Assembly (NCBI RefSeq): GCF_030845195.1
Contig: NZ_CP132543.1
Coordinates: 1,629,501-1,693,500, forward strand
Direction of reading: 5' to 3'
From: Sanyastnella coralliicola
GTDB lineage: Bacteria; Bacteroidota; Bacteroidia; Flavobacteriales_D; Sanyastnellaceae
DNA length: 64,000 bases
The notes under the pieces were generated by a model, which saw only the letters and a program-made list of their open reading frames with translations, was not told the DNA's origin and did not search any database. Every line of letters starts with the position of its first letter. The first letter of the stretch is position 1. Shown here piece by piece: positions 7,539-18,300 of the stretch. Position numbers and translations under genes: made by a program.

Positions 7539-10500
7539 CTATTCCTTAATAAAGGAAGTTGTCAGGGCTCTGTTAGAAGTGATCAAACGGATCACATAGT
7601 TTCCAGTCTCTAGTTGAGACAGGTCTAGCTCTAAGCTATTCGAACCTTCAGCGAACTGAAGCGTTTGCATCGATTTTACTACTCGTCCAGTGACATCATA
7701 GATCTCCAGCTGAGCGTTTGTCGTTGAGGCTGCATCCACTTGAAGCGTGATGTTACCTACCGTTGGGTTCGGATATACGTTGATTGCAAACAGGTCTGCC
7801 GGTCCATTCTGTAAGTCGTATTCCGTGATGATTTGCTCGATCACACGTGGGTCAGTTGGAACATCTCCACGGAAGAACTGCCATAGGAAGTCGCAGATCC
7901 ACTGATCAACCGCAATCAACAGCGCTCCGTACACATCAAGAGAACCACAAACCTCTCCTCCACCTTGGGTGAGTAAGTCGTTGACATCAAAACCTGTTGT
8001 TACTCCGAGTTCAACAGCTCCTAGGTTCAGCGTTTCTGGGTTATACACAAGAGTGTGGATTCGGTAGAATCCGAACTGTGTCACCTCGAACGTTGGTTCT
8101 GAATTCACGTCTAGGATGGTCAAGTTGTATGCGTTTGTCAACACATATAGCAATTCGTATCCTTCGGGAACAATCGCGTCGCCATCAGCTACTGCTGTAA
8201 GCACAGTTGGTTCATCGCTCAAACAGTTCAAGAAGTTTTCTGGGTAAAGCGTTCCTGCACTTGGGTTTTCAATGACAACTGGTGCACCAGCTACGTCAAG
8301 TGAAGCGCAGATCTCTCCACCTCCTTGGATGAGCAGTCCGTTCACATCAAAACCAGTGGTTACTCCTAGTTCAACGATTCCAAGGTCAAGCGTTGTCGGA
8401 TCAAACACCAATGAGTGGATAGTGTACAGTCCACCGCCTTCTACTTCGAATGATGGTTCAGCACCTGCATTCACAATGACGAGTCCGTCTCCCTGAGTCA
8501 ATACATACACTTGTGCGTATCCTTCTGGGATAAACGGCATCTGATCTGTTGAAGCGCTAATTGTGGTTACTCCACTTGAACATACCGTTGAAGCATCAGC
8601 AACCAAGCTTCCAGCATCTGCTACACATGCACATTCTACTACTGAGAATGCAGCTCCTGGAACGTCAAGTGAAGCACAGATCGCTCCACCGCCTTGAACT
8701 AATAGTCCGTTCACATCGAATCCAGTAGTTACACCTGTCTCAACGATTCCAAGATCAAGTGTCTCAGGATTGTAAACTAGAGTGTGGATCGTGTAGTTTC
8801 CTGCTTCAGTTACTTCGAACGAAGGTTCCGCGCCAGCGTTAATGATCGTCAGACCATCACCTTGTGTCAACACGTAAACTGTTGAGTAGCCTGAAGGAAC
8901 GTTCGCGTCACCATTTGGAGTCGCTGAAAGCGCAGCTGAGCCACCTGCCAAACATGCTTCACCGCCACCAGACAATGTTCCGGCGTCAGGGTTCTGCACC
9001 ATGATCGGCGCTCCTGCTACGTCAAGATCTGCGCAGACAGACCCTCCTCCTGGAGCGATCAATCCAAACACATCGAATCCAGTGGTTACGCCAAGTTCAA
9101 CGATTCCGAGATCTAGCGTCTCTGCATCGTATACTAGCGTGTGGATCGTGTATAGTCCAGGTTCAGTCACTTCGAATGAAGGCTCTGCTCCAGCGTTTAC
9201 GATAACGAGTCCTTCACCTTGAGTAAGGACAAACACTGAAGAGTACCCTTCAGGAATCATCGCATCACCATTGGCTGTTGCTGAGATGGTGTTCATGCCG
9301 TTTGAGCACACCATAGACTCAACTGCAGTCAAGGTTCCTGCGCTTGGTGCTACTACATTGAATGCGGCACCAGGTACGTCAAGTGAAGCACAGATCGCTC
9401 CGCCACCTTGAACTAATAGTCCATTTACGTCGAATCCTGTTGTTACACCTAGCTCAACGATTCCGAGATCAAGCGTCTCAGGGTTGTAAACTAGAGTGTG
9501 GATGGTGTAGTTTCCTGCTTCGGTCACTTCGAACGAAGGTTCCGCGCCAGCGTTAATGATTGTCAGGCCATCGCCTTGTGTCAGCACGTATACTGTTGAG
9601 TAGCCTGAAGGCACATTCGCATCTCCGTTTGGAGTCGCGGTCAATGTAGCCGCTCCGCCTGCTGCACAAGCCTCATCGCCACCAGACAACGTTCCGGCGT
9701 CAGGGTTCTGCACCATGATTGGTGCACCAGCTACGTCAAGATCTGCACAAATAGACCCTCCTCCTGGAGCGATCAATCCAAACACATCGAATCCAGTGGT
9801 TACGCCAAGTTCAACGATTCCGAGATCTAGCGTCTCTGCATCGTATACTAGCGTGTGAATCGTGTATAGTCCTGGTTCAGCCACTTCAAATGAAGGCTCT
9901 GCTCCAGCGTTTACGATAACGAGTCCTTCACCTTGAGTGAGGACAAATACGGAAGAGTATCCTTCAGGAATCATCGCATCACCATTGGCTATTGCTGAGA
10001 TGGTGTTCATGCCGTTTGAGCACACCATTGACTCAACTGCAGTCAAAGTTCCTGCGCTTGGTGCTACTACATTGAATGCGGCACCAGGTACGTCAAGTGA
10101 AGCACAGATCGCTCCGCCACCTTGAACTAATAGTCCGTTTACATCGAATCCTGTTGTTACACCTAGCTCAACGATTCCGAGATCAAGCGTCTCAGGGTTG
10201 TAAACTAGAGTGTGGATGGTGTAGTTTCCTGCTTCGGTCACATCGAACGAAGGTTCCGCGCCAGCGTTAATGATTGTCAGGCCATCGCCTTGTGTCAGCA
10301 CGTATACTGTTGAGTAGCCTGAAGGCACATTCGCATCTCCGTTTGGAGTCGCGGTCAATGCAGCCGCTCCGCCTGCTGCACAAGCCTCACCGCCACCAGA
10401 CAACGTTCCGGCGTCAGGGTTCTGCACCATGATTGGTGCACCCGCTACGTCAAGATCTGCACAAATAGACCCTCCTCCTGGAGCGATCAATCCAAACACA

Positions 10501-11291
10501 TCGAATCCAGTGGTTACGCCAAGTTCAACGATTCCGAGATCTAGCGTCTCTGCATCGTATACTAGCGTGTGAATCGTGTATAGTCCTGGTTCAGCCACTT
10601 CAAATGAAGGCTCTGCTCCAGCGTTTACGATAACGAGTCCTTCACCTTGAGTGAGGACAAATACGGAAGAGTACCCTTCAGGAATCATCGCATCACCATT
10701 GGCTGTTGCTGAGATGGTATTCATGCCGTTTGAGCATACCATAGACTCAACTGCGGTCAAGGTTCCTGCGAATGCCTCACAGCCTCCGTTGATGTTAACT
10801 GTGTAATCTTCAACTTCTCCATAGTTGAAGTGAGCACAAGGTCCTTGAAAGTGGTAGGCATCCATGGAGATGCGCAGACGCGTTTCTCCGCCTAGTGCGT
10901 CTTCTGGTACGTATATAGAGGCATACTCATTTCCATAACCTGATTGGTGAACCACCAGCTCATCCTCGTCGAACGTACCATTCTGATCATAATCGATCCA
11001 AGCTGTCCAACGGAAGCGGATCCACCAAGGACCTCCGGGGTTGAGTACAATGTCGTTGTAAGAATCTACTTCAAGATCGGTACTTAGGTCAGTGAAGTCA
11101 CCGTAGCCATCGTTATCACCTGAATAGTTGTAGATATCACCGAATGTGATTGATTCGATGTTCGGGTAGCCGTCGCCTCCGTCTGATTCACAGTATTGTG
11201 CCGTCAGGTTCGAAGTGAATGCGAAAAGCCCCATCAATGAAAGGAAAGCGATCATTGCGCTTTGCTTCCAGCGAATAAGCGTAGTGTTCAT
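7539..11291 (-). CDS. Giant T9SS-secreted repeat protein with GEVED domain
   Basis: 1,250 residues. The signal peptide ends near NLTAQ. Residues ~32-170 are a GEVED domain (YCESDGGDGYPNIESITFGD through NYGEVEDYTVNI). Eight repeats of about 119 residues follow, each containing a variant of GYSTVYVLTQGDGL, AGAEPSFEV, YTIHTLVYNPETLDLG and ELGVTTGFDVNGLL. They are arranged (A-B) three times, then two divergent units. The C-terminus is a T9SS type A sorting domain (INVYPNPTVGNITLQ, then LETGNYVIRL). It should be exported across the outer membrane and attached to or released from the surface. The function of the repeats is unknown; an adhesin role is a guess. The gene is preceded by a 207-bp divergent intergenic region. 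Confidence 0.85.
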   Translation of the reverse strand: MNTTLIRWKQSAMIAFLSLMGLFAFTSNLTAQYCESDGGDGYPNIESITFGDIYNYSGDNDGYGDFTDLSTDLEVDSYNDIVLNPGGPWWIRFRWTAWIDYDQNGTFDEDELVVHQSGYGNEYASIYVPEDALGGETRLRISMDAYHFQGPCAHFNYGEVEDYTVNINGGCEAFAGTLTAVESMVCSNGMNTISATANGDAMIPEGYSSVFVLTQGEGLVIVNAGAEPSFEVAEPGLYTIHTLVYDAETLDLGIVELGVTTGFDVFGLIAPGGGSICADLDVAGAPIMVQNPDAGTLSGGGEACAAGGAAALTATPNGDANVPSGYSTVYVLTQGDGLTIINAGAEPSFDVTEAGNYTIHTLVYNPETLDLGIVELGVTTGFDVNGLLVQGGGAICASLDVPGAAFNVVAPSAGTLTAVESMVCSNGMNTISAIANGDAMIPEGYSSVFVLTQGEGLVIVNAGAEPSFEVAEPGLYTIHTLVYDAETLDLGIVELGVTTGFDVFGLIAPGGGSICADLDVAGAPIMVQNPDAGTLSGGDEACAAGGAATLTATPNGDANVPSGYSTVYVLTQGDGLTIINAGAEPSFEVTEAGNYTIHTLVYNPETLDLGIVELGVTTGFDVNGLLVQGGGAICASLDVPGAAFNVVAPSAGTLTAVESMVCSNGMNTISATANGDAMIPEGYSSVFVLTQGEGLVIVNAGAEPSFEVTEPGLYTIHTLVYDAETLDLGIVELGVTTGFDVFGLIAPGGGSVCADLDVAGAPIMVQNPDAGTLSGGGEACLAGGSAALSATPNGDANVPSGYSTVYVLTQGDGLTIINAGAEPSFEVTEAGNYTIHTLVYNPETLDLGIVETGVTTGFDVNGLLVQGGGAICASLDVPGAAFSVVECACVADAGSLVADASTVCSSGVTTISASTDQMPFIPEGYAQVYVLTQGDGLVIVNAGAEPSFEVEGGGLYTIHSLVFDPTTLDLGIVELGVTTGFDVNGLLIQGGGEICASLDVAGAPVVIENPSAGTLYPENFLNCLSDEPTVLTAVADGDAIVPEGYELLYVLTNAYNLTILDVNSEPTFEVTQFGFYRIHTLVYNPETLNLGAVELGVTTGFDVNDLLTQGGGEVCGSLDVYGALLIAVDQWICDFLWQFFRGDVPTDPRVIEQIITEYDLQNGPADLFAINVYPNPTVGNITLQVDAASTTNAQLEIYDVTGRVVKSMQTLQFAEGSNSLELDLSQLETGNYVIRLITSNRALTTSFIKE
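8627..10769 (-). repeat. Three tandem 714-bp coding repeats (A-B units)
   Basis: Units begin (minus strand) at 10769, 10055 and 9341, so the period is exactly 714 bp or 238 codons. Each contains an A half (VESMVCSNGMNTIS) and a B half (ACAAGGAAALTATPNGD). Nucleotide identity is very high, especially between the first two. Two more divergent half-units follow at about 8615-8258 and 8258-7900. Confidence 0.9.
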
Positions 11292-11498
11292 CTCTGCTTA
11301 ATTTGAAGATTTTGTTTAAGGATTTGATTGAAACGTTAAACATCATGTGTGCCTAAAAGTTTCGAGCAGAGTGATTTGCACCTTGTACCAAAAATTGAAT
11401 TCGGAGTGAACAAATCGCAAAACGCTGAATATCAATGATTAAATACAGTTGTATTCAATGAGATATTGATTAACTTCAGGACTTAAACCAAAACTTCT
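11292..11498. other. Divergent intergenic region between two T9SS cargo genes
   Basis: 207 bp, AT-rich, holding the promoters of the giant repeat gene (minus) and the first Cys-rich paralogue (plus). I see no perfect TAnnTTTG box, hairpin or repeat in it. Confidence 0.4.
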
Positions 11499-14400
11499 AT
11501 GAAAAAGCTGCTAACCCTATTGGCTGTGCTTGGTGCGTTCTGTGCTGAAGCTCAGTTAAACCAGGTGGTGATTGAGCCATATACCTTTACCAACCCGCTT
11601 TCGGTTCAACCTCCAGGAACAACAACTTATCGTGTATACGCTGAAATGGGTTCAGCCACAGATATCGTAACAGCTGTTTTCGCTATTGAAGACTGCCACC
11701 CTTTGGATGTATCGACTACAACTGAATTCTATAATGATAATTTTGGCGGTATTAACCCCACCGGAATCAACCCTGCTTTTTATGCGGTTTTTCCTTTCAT
11801 AGAGGCTGACTCCTGGGTAACGATTGGTGTAGATGACACCATAGATCCTGGTGCAGCTGATATCGGACAAGCTTCGACCATTCCAGCTGATCCTTTTACG
11901 AGCTCTATGAACACTCCATCAGGAGGGAATTTAATTATGGATGATGGAGCGTGGTTCGCACTTCAAACCTCTCCTGCTGCCTTGCCATCAGGTCTGCTAA
12001 ATCGTGTGTTATTGGGGCAATTCACAACGGATGGCGCACTCTCATTCAATCTAAATCTTCAGGCTTTCTTAGGTGGAGATTTGGTAAACGGACGAGTTGA
12101 CTACGTGCACTCCTTTCCATGCGATGATGGCGGGGTGTTAACAGGGTTTGAGCAAGTGGAACCATCCTTAAGTCAAGTTTACGGCGTATTGGCCTGCGGA
12201 GACCCTGAAGCATGTAATTATAACGAAAGCGATGACAACTCAAGTTGTTGTTATGACTGTACATGTACCGACCCGAATGCCACCAACTATGGTGGTGATG
12301 TTGGATGTGACAACGTTAGTGTTTGTACTTATTCGATTTCGGGTTCTCTCGATGAGTTCTTTCAGGATGTGCCGCTAGGAAATCAAGAGGTTGTGTTGTC
12401 TCCTCTTGGTTTGACAACTACCACGGACGTGAACGGTGAATTTGAATTTACTGACCTGCCATATGGATTCTATGAAATCGAATTCACGAATAGCTTCATC
12501 GAAGACGGATTTCTTTCTGATATATCTTCAGGTTTAACCGTGTTATTAAACAACAATTACGAGCTTCAGTACTTCTTCGAACTAGATCCTGGTTGCGATG
12601 ATCCAGAAGCGTGTAATTATGTTGCGGGATCTGCGAATGATTTATGGTGCTGCTACAACTGCATTTGTACAGACCCCTTAGCATCCAACTATGGCGGAAA
12701 TGATGGCTGTGACAATCCATCTGTCTGTAATTATGATTTACACGCAAACTTCCTGAACATTAACGACCTCCAAGGAATAGAGGGATTGTCAGTTACGTTG
12801 GAGCCTTTGGGGATAGAAGCATCAACAGATGCTAGTGGTGCTGTGACTTTTGAAAACATCCCATACGGCTTATACAACTTGGATGTGCAACCTGCTCTGG
12901 TCATGCAATACTTTGTTATTGGAGAGTCGAGCCCCCTTCAATTCGTGGTTTCGAATAACACACTTGATGGGCTCAATTACTACTTCGACTTTCAATTTGG
13001 GTGTGCAAACCCTCTTGCCTGCAACTACCAAGAAGGCAATATAGTTGACGATGGCAGTTGCTCATTTGATTGTGGGTGTCTAGATCAAAACGCCTGCAAT
13101 TATGCAGAAGACCCCGAGACCATTGTAGACTGCATATATCCGAGCTGCACCAATCCGCTTGCATGTAATTATGATTCCAATGGATTATGCTACAATGATG
13201 AGTTTTGCGACTTCACCGGGAAGCTTTACGTTCAAGTCTTCCAAGACATTGACAACGATGGGGCTTTTGATGGTGGTTTTGATGATGGGGGCTTGTTCTG
13301 GAGCCTAGAACCGACACTGATCAATGTACAAGTAACCATTGAAGAACTCGGTTGGCAAGGCTTTACCAATGAAGATGGTCACATCCAATTCACTGATCTT
13401 CCATACGGTACCTATACCATTACAGTAAACCCTGACCCGGGATGGGAAACGGACACCTATAGCTACATAGTAAACATTTCAGACTGCACAGAAAATGAGA
13501 TCTTCTTTGCGCTTGACTGGCAAGGTGACGAAAGCTTCTGGTTTAACGGCCCATGTTGTATTTGGCTTCAAGACATTCATTGTGATGATGGATTTGATCC
13601 AGGTATTTGGGTAATGAATTCAGGTGGTGTGCCGCTCAGTGGTGTAGTAACAGCTTCGTTTTCTCCGCTACTACAGGCAGTTCCGATGGGTGGTGGTGCT
13701 GTAGACCCAACGACGATTAACCCTGGAGAAGTGGTCTGGGAGTTTAACAATCAACAACCAGGGCAAGACGAACTCTATCAATGCCATATCATCGGACCTG
13801 GAGTTGATTACATTGGCGTGACCTTCCCGATTGACCTGAACATTGTCTTATTCAATGACGAAGGCATTGAATACTACAACAACACCTGGACACTCTACCC
13901 AGAAGTTGTTTGTGCATATGACCCGAATGATAAGTACACGGAGTTTGAAGGGTACACTGAAGAACACCACTTCATCCTTCCAGAAGACGAGATGGAATAC
14001 CGTATTCGTTTCCAGAACACAGGAAACTTTCCAGCAGGTGATGTGATCATTCGGGATACGCTCGACATTGAGCACCTTGATCTAGACACTTTCTACCCTG
14101 CGTTCGGATCGCATGATTTCACCACGTGCATTAAGCCAGATGGTGCCATCGAATTTAACTTCGCAGATATTCAGCTTCCTGATAGTACTTGTTGTGAAGA
14201 GGAAAGCCACGGATATGTGGTATATCGCATCAAACCTCGTGAAGACGTCGAGCCGGGAGATGTGATCAACAACACGGCCTACATTTTCTTTGATGGGAAC
14301 CCACCTATCGTCACCAACACCACTTGGCATACGATCTATGAATGTACCGACGAACTCGCTGCCTATGAATTGGCTTCAGATACCCAATGTCAAGATCAAT

Positions 14401-15266
14401 TGATTCAATTCAATAGTACCGGTCAATACATCGAAGATTATTACTGGTCTCAAGACGGTCAGACCGACGGTGTGGAGTCGACATATTTCATCATGCCTGA
14501 AGAACCAGGAGACATCAATATCGGATTGATGGCTGTGAATCCGCTCTGTGAGGCGGAGTATAGCTCAGTCATTACGATTCATCCTACACCTGCTATTGAC
14601 GCAGGACTTGACCAAACTGTTTGTCCTGAAGAGCCTGTCACTTTCCTAGCGACTGGAGATGGTGATCTTCAATGGGATGGTCAAGATATGGGCGCTTCTC
14701 TAGATATTATCGCTAGCGCGGAATCGGAATACAATGTCACTGCTACCACTGAGTTTGGATGTGTAGCTACGGATCAGGTGTCCTTATTCCTTCATCCAGA
14801 ACCGGTGGCATCATTTATGGCTAACGGAAACCTATTGACCTATGATGGAGATGCGGGCATCAACTATCAATGGTACTTGAACAACGAGATGATTGATGGT
14901 GCTACTTCAGAAACCTACGAGGTGCTAGAAGACGGTAATTACGCTGTTGAAGTCACCAATGAGTTCGGTTGTAGCGACATTTCAGATGAAGACTTCATCG
15001 TGTATTCAGGTATTGAAGAATCAGACCTATGGAACATCCAGGTCTACCCTAACCCGAACGATGGAATGCTCCATATCTCCATGGAACAACAAGGTAGCTT
15101 CAACCTACAGATTATAGACAACTCAGGTAACTTGGTACATCAACAGGCTTTCCAAACAACCAAGCTTGATGTCAACACAAGCAAGCTTGCTAGCGGAATC
15201 TACACATTGCGCATATGTCATGAAGATGGTTCAGTGTGTTTGAATCGCCGAATCACGATGAGATAA
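11499..15266 (+). CDS. Large Cys-rich T9SS-secreted protein, paralogue 1
   Basis: 1,255 residues. The signal peptide is KLLTLLAVLGAFCAEAQ. An N-terminal domain of ~220 residues is shared with the next gene (AEMGSATDIVTAVFAIEDCH). Next come repeated Cys modules around ACNY (DPEACNYNESD, NPLACNYQEGN) and their TDPxAxNYGG variants, alternating with carboxypeptidase-regulatory/Cna-B-like beta domains (GEFEFTDLPYGFYEIEF). A conserved DUF7619-type region follows (DPNDKYTEFEGYTEEHHF, then RFQNTGNFPAGDVIIRDTLD), an Ig/PKD-like part, and a T9SS type A sorting domain (IQVYPNPNDGMLHIS, then LASGIYTLRI). It is exported to the cell surface; its role is unknown. The 3' end is identical to that of the next gene over 683 bp. 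Confidence 0.85.
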   Translation: MKKLLTLLAVLGAFCAEAQLNQVVIEPYTFTNPLSVQPPGTTTYRVYAEMGSATDIVTAVFAIEDCHPLDVSTTTEFYNDNFGGINPTGINPAFYAVFPFIEADSWVTIGVDDTIDPGAADIGQASTIPADPFTSSMNTPSGGNLIMDDGAWFALQTSPAALPSGLLNRVLLGQFTTDGALSFNLNLQAFLGGDLVNGRVDYVHSFPCDDGGVLTGFEQVEPSLSQVYGVLACGDPEACNYNESDDNSSCCYDCTCTDPNATNYGGDVGCDNVSVCTYSISGSLDEFFQDVPLGNQEVVLSPLGLTTTTDVNGEFEFTDLPYGFYEIEFTNSFIEDGFLSDISSGLTVLLNNNYELQYFFELDPGCDDPEACNYVAGSANDLWCCYNCICTDPLASNYGGNDGCDNPSVCNYDLHANFLNINDLQGIEGLSVTLEPLGIEASTDASGAVTFENIPYGLYNLDVQPALVMQYFVIGESSPLQFVVSNNTLDGLNYYFDFQFGCANPLACNYQEGNIVDDGSCSFDCGCLDQNACNYAEDPETIVDCIYPSCTNPLACNYDSNGLCYNDEFCDFTGKLYVQVFQDIDNDGAFDGGFDDGGLFWSLEPTLINVQVTIEELGWQGFTNEDGHIQFTDLPYGTYTITVNPDPGWETDTYSYIVNISDCTENEIFFALDWQGDESFWFNGPCCIWLQDIHCDDGFDPGIWVMNSGGVPLSGVVTASFSPLLQAVPMGGGAVDPTTINPGEVVWEFNNQQPGQDELYQCHIIGPGVDYIGVTFPIDLNIVLFNDEGIEYYNNTWTLYPEVVCAYDPNDKYTEFEGYTEEHHFILPEDEMEYRIRFQNTGNFPAGDVIIRDTLDIEHLDLDTFYPAFGSHDFTTCIKPDGAIEFNFADIQLPDSTCCEEESHGYVVYRIKPREDVEPGDVINNTAYIFFDGNPPIVTNTTWHTIYECTDELAAYELASDTQCQDQLIQFNSTGQYIEDYYWSQDGQTDGVESTYFIMPEEPGDINIGLMAVNPLCEAEYSSVITIHPTPAIDAGLDQTVCPEEPVTFLATGDGDLQWDGQDMGASLDIIASAESEYNVTATTEFGCVATDQVSLFLHPEPVASFMANGNLLTYDGDAGINYQWYLNNEMIDGATSETYEVLEDGNYAVEVTNEFGCSDISDEDFIVYSGIEESDLWNIQVYPNPNDGMLHISMEQQGSFNLQIIDNSGNLVHQQAFQTTKLDVNTSKLASGIYTLRICHEDGSVCLNRRITMR
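14553..15235 (+). repeat. 683-bp block identical to 18813-19495
   Basis: Line-by-line comparison at offset 4,260 shows no difference from 14553 to 15235. The flanking 200 bp upstream differ at a handful of sites and divergence increases further 5'. It covers the Ig-like region and the sorting domain. Confidence 0.93.
14711..14723 (+). repeat. 13-bp word, exact copy
   Basis: In Cys-rich paralogue 1, followed by TCG. It belongs to the identical block and so is not independent of the copy at 18971. Confidence 0.9.
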
Positions 15267-15341
15267 AAGAATTAGAAAAATTGACGCCCTTATCCTTTTT
15301 CCACGGAAATAGTAACTTCTGTCGATAACAACTAAGACTGC

Positions 15342-18300
15342 ATGAAGAAACTACTCACCTACATAGCGCTGCTTACTTCATTAACGATGCAAGCTCAGCT
15401 AAACGAAATTGTCGTTGAAGAATACCCTTTGCTCGGGGATGTTTCAATTCAACCTGAGGGCACAACGACCTATCGGATATACGCTGAAATGGGTTCGGCG
15501 ACAGATGTTGTCAATGCTGTTTTCGCTACTGAGGATTGCCATTCACTTGATGTTAGTACAACCACTAGTTTTTACAACGAGGTCCAATCTGGTGAAGTGC
15601 TTGGCGCTGATATTAATGCCTTTTTGCATGGGATTTTCCCATTACTTGAGGCAGATACATGGGTAACTATAGGAGCGACTAATCACTTGGAACCAGGGGC
15701 TAGTGACGTAGGATATGCTTCGCTCGATCCAGAAGGTGCATTCATATCTTCTTTCGACACCCCAGATGGTCAGAACCTCATACTCGACAATGGCGCTTGG
15801 TTCACCTTGCCAACATCTGTAACAGCACTACCTTCAGGGCCATATAACCGCGTACTTCTCGGTCAATTCACCACAGATGGTCAGCTATCTTTTAATCTAA
15901 ATATTCAAATATTCGCAGGTGGAGATCAAGCGAATGGACGCATTGACTACGTACATTCACTCCCCTGTGAAGGAAATGGCACTCCCACTGGTTTTGAGGT
16001 TCTGTCAAGCACGCTCTCTCAGATTCATGGGCTTGCTATGTGCAATGATGCAGAAGCATGTAACTATTCTGAAGAGGCATTGAATGATCTTGGCTGCTGT
16101 TACGATTGTACATGTACCGACCCAAATGCAAGTAACTACGGAGGGGACGTTGGCTGTGACAATAACTCAGTTTGCACCTACGACATCAATGGCAATCTTC
16201 ATGACGACATCTATGACCTCCCACTTGAAGGAGTTGAGATGACCATAGAACCGTTAGGAGTCAACGCCACCTCTAATAGTAATGGTGACTTTGTGTTTTA
16301 TGATGTACCCTATGGACTATTCACGTTAAACTTCGCATCTGAAGAACTAGCAAACACGCTGGTGTCGGAGACATCAAGCAGTTTGGCTCTTGATGTGGTC
16401 GAAAGCATCCCCACCCTACAGTACAATTTTGAATCCCTGGCGGGCTGCAATGATCCCAGCGCGTGCAATTATGACGCGATGGATCAGAACGATATTTGGT
16501 GCTGTTTTGAATGTGGCTGTTCTGATCCTGATGCCGTTAACTATTCAGAAGATGGAACCTGCACTAACCCCAGTGTATGTCTGTATGACATAGAAGGCAC
16601 TTTGCTGGAACCAGTTCAAAATGACCCCTTAGAAAATCAAGAGGTCATTCTACAACCAATAGGTATTACAGCTATTACAGACGAAAACGGCGTCTTCGAA
16701 TTCTCAAATGTCCCCTTTGGTATTTACAACATAGAATTTGGCAATCCAGAGCTCATTGAAGCTTTTGTCCCAATGATATCTTCTTCCTTGGAAATTGTCG
16801 TGCAGGGTGGAACAGAAGATCTGGAATACCGCTTCGAACTGGTGCCAGGGTGCAACGATTTGTCTGCATGCGTTTATATGCCTGGCACTACTAACGACTA
16901 TCTGTGTTGCTACGATTGCACTTGTACAGACCCGCTGGCTTCCAACTACGGAGGAGTCATAGGATGCGACAACCCTACCGTATGTACTTATGATATCCCG
17001 GTCAACATTTTGAGTACGATCAACGGAGGGGGCATCCCGGAAGTTGCTTTTAACATTGAACCTGGTGGCATACAGGGCATAACCGACAATAACGGAACGG
17101 CCGTTCTTTCAGACCTATCTTACGGCACATATCAAATTCAATTCGTAGATCAATCCTTAATGGAGTTCTTCAATGAAAACTATTCTAGTGCGCTTGAATT
17201 CACTGTGACAAATGAGATTGTGACAGGATTGACATACCAGTTTGACATTCCATTGGGTTGTACTGACCCTACTTCCTGCAGTTATAGTGAAGAGGCATTG
17301 ATTGACAATGGAACTTGTATTTACCTATGCGGCTGTCTAGATGAAGCGGCATGTAATTACCTCGAGAATCCCGAAATGATCGTGCCATGTGAATATGAAT
17401 CATGCCCAAACCCAAATGCATGTAATTATGATCCGAATTTCACGTGTCCGAATGAAGATTTGTGCGAATTGCAAGGTCGAATAAATATTCAGGTATTCCA
17501 TGACGAAGACGCAGATGGGGTTTTCGTGGGTGGATATGACAATTTCTTCATATTCTGGTTTGAAGAACCTGTAATCTCCAATGTGCAAGTTACCATTGAA
17601 GAATTGGGTTGGGTCGGATTTACGAATAGTCTAGGTCAAGTACAATTCGATCAATTACCATTCGGGGAATACACTATTTCAGTGGAAATGTCTGAGAACT
17701 GGCAAAACACGACTCCTGAGACGTTTACCGTCGAAATCGATAATTGCGAAGACAACCTGCTCCATTTTGGATACGATTGGCTTGGAGAAGAAGTAGCATC
17801 AGTAGAAGATGCCTCTGTTCTGTGGTTCGGGATTATTCATTGTGAAAATGGACACGACCCTGGTTTTGAAGTCACCAATTACGGCGGTGTTCCATTCAGC
17901 GGAACTGTAACCCTCACCTTCGACCCCGTTTTAACAGCCGTTCCTTTCGGCGGAGAAGCGATAGACCCAACTGCCATTAATCCTGGAGAGGTTATCTGGG
18001 AATTCACTGACCAACTTCCTGGAAGTCAGGAAACATATAAGTGTTTAATTGAAAGTCCTGGGTTAGAATATCTAGATGAAACTTTTGACGTTGTAATGCA
18101 CGCTCAACTCTACGACTCAGAAGGAATTGAGTTCTATAACATCGTTGCAACAAACCCATTGACCGTTGCGTGTGCCTATGACCCTAATGATAAATACACT
18201 GAGTTTGAAGGGTATACTGAAGAACACCATTTCATTCTTCCAGAAGACGAGATGGAATACCGTATTCGTTTTCAGAATACAGGAAACTTCCCAGCGGGTG

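Noticed and set aside
7997-10270. Several plus-strand reading frames of 62-74 codons inside the giant repeat gene
   Set aside because: They repeat with the same 714-bp period as the minus-strand gene and have no signals of their own; they are antisense shadows of the repeats.
15181-15200. GCTAGCGGAATC near the end of both Cys-rich genes as a further copy of the word
   Set aside because: It lacks two bases of the core and encodes the conserved L-A-S-G-I-Y of the sorting domain, so protein constraint explains it.
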